NCBI GenBank assembly: GCA_013407085.1
Contig: JACCGJ010001843.1
Coordinates: 1 to 64,000 of the forward strand
Source of the DNA: Atriophallophorus winterbourni
Lineage: Eukaryota; Platyhelminthes; Trematoda; Plagiorchiida; Microphallidae
Length of the DNA: 64,000 bases
Direction: 5' to 3'
Positions 28,301 through 40,300 of the stretch are shown here, one piece after another; the stretch's first letter is position 1, and each line of letters opens with the position of its first letter. The translations under genes were made by a program, and so were the position numbers. A model generated the notes under the pieces. It did no database searches. It saw only the letters and a list, made by a program, of their open reading frames with translations, and was not told the DNA's origin.

Positions 28301-31300
28301 TATGACATGCTTAACCAGGAGTGGGTTTAATAAGAACGCAAACAACGTCGGCATAACTCACCGTCAAAAAGGCAGAACCATGGCTGACACCTGCGTAACT
28401 TAGAATTGACTCGATAGCCAAGGCGAGACCGGTGTGCTGGAACAGCCCAAACGGCGAGTGTTGATAACGTGACATGTAGCTGGCCAAGTGGGAACGGACC
28501 AAACTGGGAACCCATTGCAATCCGACCTCGATTATACCCTTGCATCGTTTCACGAAATCGCTCAACATCTCCTCCCGGTCTTGCAATGTGTCTGCAATCA
28601 CGAGGTCGAAATTGGTCCCAGGCACGCGATATACCGGCGCCGCATCATTCGGGTCCTAGCAAGCAGGAAGGTAAAACATACGGCAGATGACACAACAAGT
28701 GGCCGTCGAGGCAAAATGTACAATGCTATAAATTAACTCCAATGTTCAATTAATAGGAGTAGGATAATATTTGCAATTTGAATAAATTGTCAACCAAATA
28801 CATGTACATGAAACGAAACACGATTTGTGCGTGACTGATCCAGATCGATATCAAGAAACGGAGCGAGACAAACAGCTGGAAATCTCAACTGGGTTATTAG
28901 CAACCAAGTGGCATAGGACAAACGAGAGACCGTTACAAGTGTTTAACATTGAGCGAATTTGTTCACAGCTGATTCCAAAGGATTAGTGGGCTGTGTGGCA
29001 ATAATTTGATACAAATCAAGAGATATACAGTGCAACCGAACGGAAGACGCTACGTGAACTGCTGTGGCACTAGCACATGTTAAAATGTATGACAAAAGAA
29101 ATGGCTCGCCGCAACAAGTGGCGTTTTGTCTCATGAATTAACGAATGGATTGTGATTGGCGCTGCTCATTTACATAAAGGATTTCACCATCGATTATTCG
29201 CGAGTGTGACCACAAGGTAGCGGGGAATGAGCAAGTAGATGGATGTTTTCTATCGTCGGCCAGCAACATCTGTTCATCAGACATAGTCTCCAGTTAAAAA
29301 AATAACACTGAGAAAACTAAGCATTTGACCAGCAGCAATTTCTTGTAAACCTGCCCGAAAATTGAGAGAAAGGTACTGAAAAGTGAGGTCTCACTTATCC
29401 TGTTTACATTGCACGAGGGGCATTTCATTTCCTTTTTCCATTTCTAATTTTCTTTCTCATGGCTGTCTAGGCCTGGGCAACCTGACAGTATCTGAGCCCA
29501 CACACAGTTTATGAGTGTGCAGCACATCAGGCCTAGATCAGGCTTGTGCTTTCATTCATATAAACATACATTCTGATGATGGCTATTTTTCCACCATCAA
29601 ATGTTAGTTCTGATCTGAACTTTCGAATCATCATTGGTCGGGCGACACAGGCAAATGTGGTTCTAAATGTTTGATTTTTAAGCGAAATATCACCGGTTGC
29701 AGGTTCAAGATTCTATACACTACCGTCCACAGTACAAATGCTAACAGTTCAGAGACTGGAGTGGAGTGTTATTGAAGGCGCAAATAATAAACGGAGTTGG
29801 AATTTTCGAACCTTACGCTTCCAACGATTCAGCACCGAAAGCGTGTCACGATAGGTGATGTACGAGCACTTAAACAGCCGGCAGGAACCGACCAACGTTT
29901 CGCTATCATGGACTGCATGTGGGCTGAAATAATGGAAGGCTGCAAAGGCCAAGGAATAGATGTGAGTCTAAACTTATCTCAAGCACATTAGCGTTGACAA
30001 CTAATTTAACCTGGAGTTACCCGAATGGTGAAAAAGGCACCGCGTAATTGCACTTTCCGGGTTAACATTATCAGTTACATTATTAATCAGTTGAAACAAA
30101 TGGCTTGCTTTAATGTAACCTCTACTAGAGTTGAATGGGATCGTATCGATTAGTTTTATTGGTAGGTAAACGACAAAATGGTAAGTAGGAAGAAGTGGGG
30201 CAAACTTCAAGTGATGGCCAGAACTTTCTAAACAAAACTACTTACCACTTCCAACGACTGGGAAAGCAGTTGAGTGACATCCAGCATTGTAAACAGGACC
30301 CGACCACTCCACATAACGTGAGGAAAGCTGTCCAAAGCAAGCGAGAGCACTACACTGATCGATCATAATTAAAAAATCGATTAGAAAAAGGGTGGTTGAT
30401 GGGAAAAACATTTCCCAATAAATTAAGTGTGCTGATCTAGCGCGTGGCGCTATACGAATGGGAATGTCGAAAACAACTTGAAAGTTGGTGAACTGATGGA
30501 ACATTCAAGGCGCAGATGCCCAGTCAATCATAAACACAAAATGGTGCTAAAATATGGAGACTGGTACGTGATAAATGAAGAAGTTCGAGTTAGATTAACA
30601 TAGACGGCGACTACTAGCTGAGTAGCTTCAGGCCTATTTAGTATCGTTGTGATGATTGGTCAACGGGTCAAATCACGTAAAATGTAGCGTAGATTCGGCA
30701 GTGGAGAAATCAGCTTCAATGATGAAATAATGTTTTTTTCAATCAGACACAATGGGTCATCAGCCTGGGTGACGTTGAGAACACGAAAGAAGAATTTCCA
30801 TTTAACCGCGAGCATTGTACACGAAGCAACAAAGCAATCGATGAGATTGATAAGGCCGCAACTCACTCTTTGGCCAACATGCTAAGAAATTCGTCCGCGA
30901 CGATACGCAAGCTTTTCTGCACGTGAAGAAACTTGACCAACAGAAATTGAGCATGCAAGTCCATCACGGCCTCACGTTCAGCACACAGGGGCTAACAAAA
31001 GAAAAAATAGTGCAACATGTTTGAATGCTGGCGGAATCCATCAAAATGGATAAAAAACATGTAACAAACTTTGAAGAAAAACAAGTTGCGCTAGTATGCC
31101 ACTGTTGGGTAAGGTTGGTACGACCAATCTGTTCAAACACATGAGCCCACACACATGTAGACAGGGTTTGAACCCATGACCATGAACAAACATCCAACAA
31201 TGCGGATCCTGATCTTACTGTCCCTACTTGATGAGTACAAACAGCACGAAAACTGTCGTGGGGTGTGATTGTGATGGAAATGCATGCAAATTAGCTTTTT

Positions 31301-34300
31301 CGTTCATGGTCATGGGTTCAAACCCAGTGTGAGCGCATGTGATTGAACAGGTTGGTCGTACCAACCTTACGCAACAGTGGCATTCAAGCGCAACTTGTTT
31401 ACCGTTCTTCCACTGTTTCAAGCGCACGCGGATCCTAATCCTACTGTCCCTACCTGATGAGTGCAAACAGCACGAAACCGGTCGTGGGGTGTGTGGGGGG
31501 AAATGCATGCAAATAAGCTTTTTTGGAAGAAAAACGTTTACATGGAATTAGATCACTATTCCTACGCGGTAAGCAAACAAGTGTTGGTGGGCCACCAGAA
31601 TGCTTTCGTTTGGTCAAAAACAAGGAGAAAGTAACAATCGTGAAACGTATGAATGCATGAAATCAGAATCGCTTAGTGATCGATTGCACGCCAGTTAGTA
31701 GAATGTCAGCTTTCCAAGGCTTAAACCGAAAAGATGGTGGCTGCGAGATAGCAGTGTGCTCTGGTACGAAACGCACTACCGGTGATAAATGAATTCAGGG
31801 AAGTATTGTCGGTGAAGCACAGAAGTAATGCATTTGTGTCGCCAAATATTGAACTGTGGACAAGAGCACATCAAAGACAAGCGATCATATTGCAATGACA
31901 ATGAGAGAGAAGTTGGCATACCTTGTTCTTCATCCGAGCCAAATATTGAGTAAAGACTTGAATGGCGATTTGTGTGATACAAGTCCACATTCCTAAAAAT
32001 CGAGCCGAGGAAAAAGCCATGGGTACAAGCATTGGGTATAGACAAATGGAAAAGCGAGAATCAAACGACAACATAGCGATACACGGAGTCCGTCAGCCTT
32101 AAGAGAGCCTCAAAATCAGCATTAATTATCGGTTGGTAATAAGCTATAACAGAAAATTCGCAAAATCCTGATACTTTGCAGAATTTACAAGGAGTGCATT
32201 CTAACTAACTGTGGGGTACTTTACCCACAGAAAGAGACGTAGCATTCACACGTGCATGCGTAGCTACACAGCCATTATTAACAGAAAATTAACCGTCGCG
32301 CTAGACAGTGATAATCAAAATATAAACCGTTAATATACACCATAGATCGTTGGAGAAACGGATAATTAATAATGTGCATGGCCACAATTTCGGCATAAAG
32401 ACCATGCGGAATTATGAGCTGCATCGAGTGGGAAATTAATGGTGAAAACCCGAGTATTGTACGTTTTAGGTAGACGCTGATATAGAGATTATAACCGTTG
32501 TAAAGTACTGCTTTGATGTACCATGCATGTTGAAACAGAAAGTGTTCTAAACGGCTGATTTCGAACCGCTTCATGCTCACTCCCTACTGCTTTGTATAAA
32601 GCACTGTGGTATGTAGGGCTAGAGTGGTGCACTCAAACAAACGCCAAGTGATGCTTAGGTGTTTAACATTCCCCCGAAATTTCATGAAAATCAGCAGCTA
32701 GTAATTCACAAGGGCTTGAAATCATTTAAATGAGCATAAAATTTAGCTTGTCTACACAGTGAAGCACTTCATACCCATCAGGTGTAAACCTCGAGTACAC
32801 AAAACCATCAATAAGTCGCTTTGCACGAGGAGTATTTATGTATGTATGTTTGTTTGTTTGTATGTATGTATGTATGTATGTATGTATGTATGTATGTATG
32901 TATGTATGTATGTATGTATGTATGTATGTATGTATGTATGCATGTATGTATGTATGTATACATGCATGCATGTATGTATGTATGTATGTACGAAAACACA
33001 AGCCTGGTCCAGGCACAGTGCGGCACAGTCGTAGACTGCTCGTGAGCTAAGATACTGCCAGGTTGAACAAGCCTACACAGCCATGAAAAATGAAAATAGA
33101 ATAGAAAGCGTCAAGTGCGTTAGGCTATGTAGTGAGGAAATCAGCTTCAAGGATGAACGAAAGTGACGCTGAGAGCAGGAATCCCATTAAACCGCGAGCA
33201 TTGAAAGCAAAGCATAAAAGCAATCGATGAGTAAGATTGAACAATGTTGTGTAAGACTAGACGTGATTGATGACCATTGACTTACCAAATTTATCTCGTA
33301 TAATAATGCCATCCTCCAAGTAGAGAAATATGCGATGAAATGCTTCAGGGTCATCCGAGTGCGTGACACTAAAACCGGAAGATAAACAGATGAGTGAGGA
33401 CGATGTGAGCACCAGAATATATCGGAATAAAATTTGTTTTCTTTCCGATAACATTATGTCTAAATAGAAGGCAAATAAGGGGAATTGGTGTATTTTGAGT
33501 CCATACCTGCAGTGGGTGAAACTAGCCGGGCGCTAATTTATGATATAGGTTTGCCTTGGCATTTAGGTGAAGGAGTAAGCATGGATGCTGTGAAGACACA
33601 CCATTCTGATCTACCGCGTTGAGTTTACGAACCTTAACAATTTACACACAAAAGAGAAAGGCTGGCATCTGTATAGGGCTGCTCAAAAGATCAGATCCAC
33701 GAAAATGGTCCATGGAATTTTACGGGGCAAGTTGGTTTCCAACAGTGAAACGACCTCAAAGTCTGGGCATTCACATTTCTAGGTGAACAGTATTACTCAA
33801 CGCCGGTAAATAGGTAATAATGCTGGTCCCAAATTTGTGTTCATATATCGTTTCGACAATATAAAACGAAATTGAATATATAATATTCCTAAGCGGGCAA
33901 AAAGAAAAATCTATTAGAGTTGCATTCGCAATAGGTCTTTGGGTCTAGGTTACATTAAAGAAAGCAGAGTCAAGCCGAGTTCGCAAACAGCAACGGTTCG
34001 AAACGATGATTCCTAATCATGAGAAACAAAGCAAACTACTATTGTATCAACATATCCCGGAAGAAATGTAGTAACTTCGTGGAGTTCAAAAGTAAACGAG
34101 GAATGTGTGAATAGTTAGAATAGAGAGAATGGGTTCGAACAGTAAGTGTAATTAAACGCGGAGTCGTGCTGTTTATTCACCTATGATGAGCAAAGCCATT
34201 GTTATTCCAGTAAAAATCCTAGGGTGAACACATGATCTTTCGAATAACGAGTCTTATTCGAATCAATAGGTAAAAGCAACGCTGGGAAATAAAATGTAAC

Positions 34301-37300
34301 ATGACTGTCTTAAAAATAGTCTGGAACTGATTTAGTAACAAATAGCCGTTCAAGGAAAGACAGTGTAACATTTTCCCATTACCTAAAACAAACATGACAT
34401 GTCTGGACAGATTTGTGAGACGGTTAGCCAGATGCCTTATAGTTAAAGCCCACTTAGTCATGGTGCGACACAAGTAAACTGTATTTCGAGAGAAAAGTTT
34501 TACGTCAAATCACATCAGTATGTTTACGTACGAAATCACAAGTCGTATCCAGACACCGAGTCGTGGATTGCACAAGGGCTAAGTTACTGTCATGTTGCGT
34601 ATGTCTTGACAAATATAATAAGTTAAACTTGATCGGATCAGTGGGCAAAGCTTAAAACGCGAGTCGTGATACTTTCGTGTCGAGACTATGAACTATCGAT
34701 ATAGAATTAATCGTTTAAAACACCGAATAGACTTACCACAGCGTCTCCAACCGATAAATCGCCAGCAAATAGACACATTGCGGCACGGTCATACGATGGA
34801 TTAACGAGGTCGCATCGGCATTGTTACCCAACAGTGAGCACAACCTCGTACGTAGCTCAGTCACATCGGTCTGCGATGGAAACAAGAAGGTTGCAATTGA
34901 GTTAGATACATGATTTTACCCGAGTGATACGAGAAACACGGAACACAGAAGGCAAGTTTTTGACCACGTTGAAATGAACTGACACTAAGCTACGATTATG
35001 ATCATGTGACAACACAGGCAATGCCACAGAAGCCAGTGGGCCAAACATGAGGTCAAATCATTCTACCATGTCATGGGAAAGACAGAAATTTCATACGGCA
35101 AAAACAGCAATACGACTGCAGCAACTCAACAGCTGCGATATTATCAACTCGAAACATCAGTAGCACTCAAATGGCTGAAACAACAAAAAATTTAGCAGCA
35201 TGGCGCCGGAAAATTTCGCAATACTCTCTAGAGAATTGAACATTGTAGAACATGTATCAATACGAAACATCTAAAGCGATTGTATCACTTTTAATAGTGA
35301 TATTTATTTTTCTTAAATCGTAAATCGAAGTTTCCGAAGCGGAAACCCGCTCGTTTTAGGTGAAATTACAATAGATGAGCGAGTATACGCAGTGATTGGC
35401 TTGGCGTAAACATCGAGAAGCAGAAAAAGTTCCAAGTTACATGAAGCAGGAAAGGAAGATAAGCAAGCACGTAAAAAGAAAGCAACCAAGCGAAATAAGC
35501 AAATGTATACAACATAAGCTTTTCTGAAATTTTAGTACATACGATTTTGTATGAGTTTTGTTTTGTTGTTACTTCGTGTGGTAGCGTGGCAGAGGTAGTC
35601 AGCACAAACTATGAGAATGATGGAGACTGTTGTGTTCTGAACAGCGGCTAATAGAAGATTAACTTTATCTATGCTGTGAGATACAACAGTAAAAATACAA
35701 CACTAAACTGGTCACCACAAAGTGATTTCGTAGAAACATTAGAAAGTAAATGTTCACGACACAATAGGAGCATTCCCCAAATAAAATACCATCATGATAA
35801 GATGAATACAGAAGAAATGGTTCCGAGGATATCATATGGGATAGCTGGGAAACTCCGTTTTAGGCAACGTGTCAATGAAGCAGGTGAAACCACCAACATA
35901 AACCGGAATATGATGAAGTTTCTTGCGATTGTGGTATGTGTCTATTCTATGGTGCCACCCAAATTCCAAGCGAGCAGTGCTGAGTAACCATGAAACTGCT
36001 TGGCAAATAGCACAACAATGAAATGAGCCACCAGAATATAGTGTGTGAGAAAGGTGAAGCAAGTGAAACCACCGATCTCAAACACGCTACGCAGATTGGA
36101 CAAAGTGCAAATGCACAGAAGGGAATCAGAGTACAACCAAGACATATCACCAAAATGATTCAAACGCTAGAGAGCACCAAAGTGAAGTAGGGATCGGGAT
36201 ATAAAAAAATGAAATAACGACATGGCACATTTGTTTGAAAGCATGTAGGTGAATGAAATGATAATGTGGTGAATCAAAATGAGATGGCGAAAATCACCAC
36301 AGGAATGAATAGTTTGGTCGAATGATGGAGGGAAACAATTGACTCACATGGCCCAGATTCCGCGGACTCAGGGCGAAGCTCTGCTGTAACTCGGTTCGGA
36401 GTGATTCCCGTGAGAGAAGGACCGGTGACTTGGTGGCGATTTCACAAACACTGCGATAGTACTCCACGGGCCATACGACTGGAACAAATCATAATATGTT
36501 GCTGATATTTGTGACTACTCATCCGTGCCAAGCCATCGAAATATTCACAAAGCTGATCACGACAGTCCATAACGGAACCACTGGACTCGAGTTTAGCTTT
36601 TATTTAAGCTCATCAGCATTGCATTATACTCCGCTTCGGTGTGGATTCGCTTAAACAACAATGCCCATCAAATCTAATCGGTGTTACCTTACATGTATCC
36701 GAAGGGAAGACCTGACACGAGATCTCTTCGGTTGATCGACTACAACAGATGTTGCTGGCTCCTTCTGAACTGGTCGGGCAAACAAAGCTACTCAAATGTG
36801 CCAGTCTGTAGAAAGATTCATAAACGCTTAATTGCGATTGGTCAAACGGTGGACGGTAGCCCAGGTCGTAAGGCATGGGACTACAATGCTTATGGTCGAG
36901 GGTTTAAATCCCACCCGAAGCGCAGGATATGCAATGCTGATGAGCCCAAATAATAGTGAAACCCGAGTCCAGTGCTTCCATTATGGACCGTCGCGATTAC
37001 TTTTGTGAATATTTCGATGGGCTGGGCACAGAGGTATGTATACGTAAAGGAGCACAAGCCTGATGCAAGCAAAGTGCCGTACAGACTGAGACTGCACGTG
37101 GGCTAACATACTGTCAGGTTGCCCAGGCATAAACAGATATGAGAAAGAAAACGGATGAGTAGTCACAAATCATAATATAATATATATTTGAGCAATCTGA
37201 AACATAAAAGGCGCCGTTCCACGAACAAATGAAATGCACAATGCATACGAATGAAAAAGAGGAACAATGAGATTCTTTTATCCACGTACACAATTCGTTT

Positions 37301-40300
37301 TTTCACTTGTTCATTATTTATAGTTTATGTTTACAGGGAAAATTCAGCTCAGCTGGTAATAGAAATGATTGTAGTCTTTCTGTTGATGTCGGTTCTCTGC
37401 TATCGTTATCAAACCGTACGCTCATTCACCCCATCTAGCCAATGGCGCACGTCCAACCTTGGCTAGACTTTTTCAAGCCGCACTTCCAAGTTAATAGCTG
37501 ACCTCCAACCACTATTTTAGTCTAAACCAGTTGACGCATAGAGCCATTGGCATGGTAACCGTTCGGTTTTCATGTGCATGACGTGTCCCAACCACCACAG
37601 ACAACATCGGTTAATGGCTGTTTAAAGGCTTGGGCTGCTGTTTCTTAATACGAAATGGAACGTGATGTTGCTACCGAAAGTGAGAAATCCTTCGAAAACA
37701 GCGGGAGTCGAAGGAGTCCAGTTTCCTAACATCCTCTGCGCGAATTGTTCAGCATTCGTTACCATAAAGCAGTACCGCATTAATCGAAGTGGAATGGATC
37801 CTCGCCTTTAAGCTTGAGCTTAAATCAGAGGCAGTCAGGTCTGGTAAAAGCCGGTTTGGCCTTAACTATTCTGGACGTCGTTCCTTCTCTATCCCACTAC
37901 AGTGATCTAGGTAGTTGAACTGTTTAGCGTGATAGAAGACAAGACCATTCATAGTGAAATCTGGCAAGTCCCGTGACCAGTCCTGAAGTAGCACACTCCA
38001 TTTTCTAGCAAGTCTACCTGCAGGAGGTCAACGCCATTCATGGCGAAACCACAAGGACCATTCTAGAGGACGTTCCCCATATCAAAATAGAACAAAAACG
38101 GGGAGATTATACATCCTTGTCTCACACCTGAAGTAGTGCTGAATCGCAATCGAGTGAGCGTATAAGTCTCACAGAATGGCGACGAGATTCGATGAGATTC
38201 CAGTGCGAAATAAGCAGTTCCATACGGCTGAACTATCGACTCAGTCAACGGCGGATTGGATATACAAAAAGGTCATTATAGTTGATCACCGATATATCTG
38301 TCAATATTCTAGTAACGCACGCAAAACGAAGATTTGGTCTAAACATTCTTGCATTAACCAGCACAGTTGGCTGATATTATAAATTATACAAACAATAAAA
38401 GCGACCGGATGAAAATATTAATGAGAAAAAGTCTACAATACACGCTCACACAATCGAATGTCATAATTGGACGCTTGTCAACGCAAAAACCCACGACAAC
38501 TCTGTGATATTAGGTAATGAAAGTCAAATGGGGTTGAGGCACCCACGCATTGCGAGAGCTCGCTTCGCGTTCACCAGTCTAGGTCATCTCTGGAAGCGGT
38601 CTGACGTGAGTTTGAGACTCAAGGGGAGAGTTTACCTGGCCTCAGTCAGTCTTGCTTTACGGGTGCGAGAGCTGAGCAGTACGCGCGGAGGAGCTCCGGC
38701 GCTTGGAGGTGTTTGAACATCGATGTTTACGGAGGCTTGCACCAGTGTGGTGGCAACACCGCACTAGCAACGTTGAAGTGAGGCACCGTGTTCTAGGTGT
38801 GGACAGCCTGATGCTACGAGACCTAATCGACCGTTCCCGTCTCCGCTGGCTAGGGCATGTCTTGAGAATGAAGCCTGAGCGCCTACCCTTCCGCGTGCTG
38901 CGTGTGTCGGTTGGCCCAGGCTGGCGGCGGTGTTCAGGTGGACAACCGCTGACCTGGAAGAAGGCCTTAAAACGCTTGACGTCGGGTTTAGCTCGGGTCG
39001 GACGAACGCGGCTTCCTGGGTGGGGTCCAAGGGATAGTGAAGGTCTGTGGCTTGACACGCTGTCGACGATGGCTGAGAACCGGCAACAGTGGAGAGAGTG
39101 CATTCTATTTTGTGTTCCCCCCTCAAATTTGTGAAAAATATCAAAATAAAATCAAAAAATCGACATGTGGAACAATGGACAAAAAATTCCCCCTCGTAAT
39201 GTACCTCTTTTTCTTTCTTTTTCTTGTGCATTGCCGGGTGGCACTTTTCATTTTGAAATGATTGTGTAAATATATATACACTCAAATCTCGGTACTATGC
39301 CACCTCGTTACTATGCCACTCTCGTTACTATGCCACTTTTGCTCGGTCCCGACAAAAGTCAATACAAAATAAATTTACTATGCCACCCCCTACTCTCGTT
39401 ACTATGCCACTATTCGGTGACTATTTAAAAGTGCATTTTTGCGCATTTTACGCATATAGTCAGCCGGTTTCAAGGTCAAACACGCGATGTTTCTCACTGA
39501 CGCCAGCTACAACAAGCCAATCACCTCACGCACAACAACAAGCCTCTTTCCTACTCTTGCTTTAAGTATCGATAGATAGACCTACGAAAGCGCGCGCACA
39601 AAGAGACACGCAGAACAGTGACATCGTTATTTTTCAAACTATTCAGCCCTTAATGTCGGCTCAGAAACACAAGCGAACCGACTTTACGCTGAAGGAGAAG
39701 CTCGAGATAATCGAGGGTGCGAAGAAGGAGCCGAATCAGTCCAAGTTGGCGAGGGAAATTAGCAAGAAATGTGGCGTCGAAGTTAAAAGAACAACCGTGA
39801 AGGGCATTCTCAGCAAGAAGGATGCAATTGAAGCTGCAATCAAAGCTGGAGTTCCATCGGAGCGCGTGAAGCTGACTCAGCCTCACGACCCGAAGTTTGA
39901 GGAGGGAGTGCTGATGTGGCTGATGCAAGCAAGAGGACTGAATCTGCCTGTCAGCGGCGATCTGATCAAGGAGAAGGCGATAAAACTGGCCGAGCTGATG
40001 CACATCCAAGACTTTATGGCGAGCGACGGTTGGTTAGACAGCTTCAAGAAGCGCAATGGCGTCACGTTCAAGACAGTGCAGGGCGAAGCTGGAGCGGTGG
40101 ATTCCCAATCCCTTAATGATTGGCAGCAGCAGGTTCTCCGGCCCTTACTCAGGCAGTTCTCTGCAGATGAAGTACTCAACCTGGACGAGACTGATGCAAG
40201 CGTGTGATCAGCTAGACAACGAGATGAACGAGATCCGACGAAAGAAGATGCGTCAGCCGACGATTTCTGAGAGCTTTGGACTGATCAATTGAGCAAATAA

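Noticed and set aside
30328..30349. Alternative, more upstream start of exon 19 (at the AG of GTGTAG)
   Set aside because: It breaks phase with exon 18 and inserts residues absent from human; GGACAG gives a perfect join.
32833..32989. CRISPR-like regular repeat
   Set aside because: The unit is 4 bp and continuous; this is a eukaryotic microsatellite without spacers.
32726..33050. Several open frames with IHTYIHTY or MYVCMYVC repeats
   Set aside because: They are translations of the TATG microsatellite in different frames and strands.
36880..36930. Possible tRNA gene (B-box-like GGGTTTAAATCCC)
   Set aside because: No cloverleaf could be drawn, and the segment is repeated in inverted form; it is a tRNA-like SINE.
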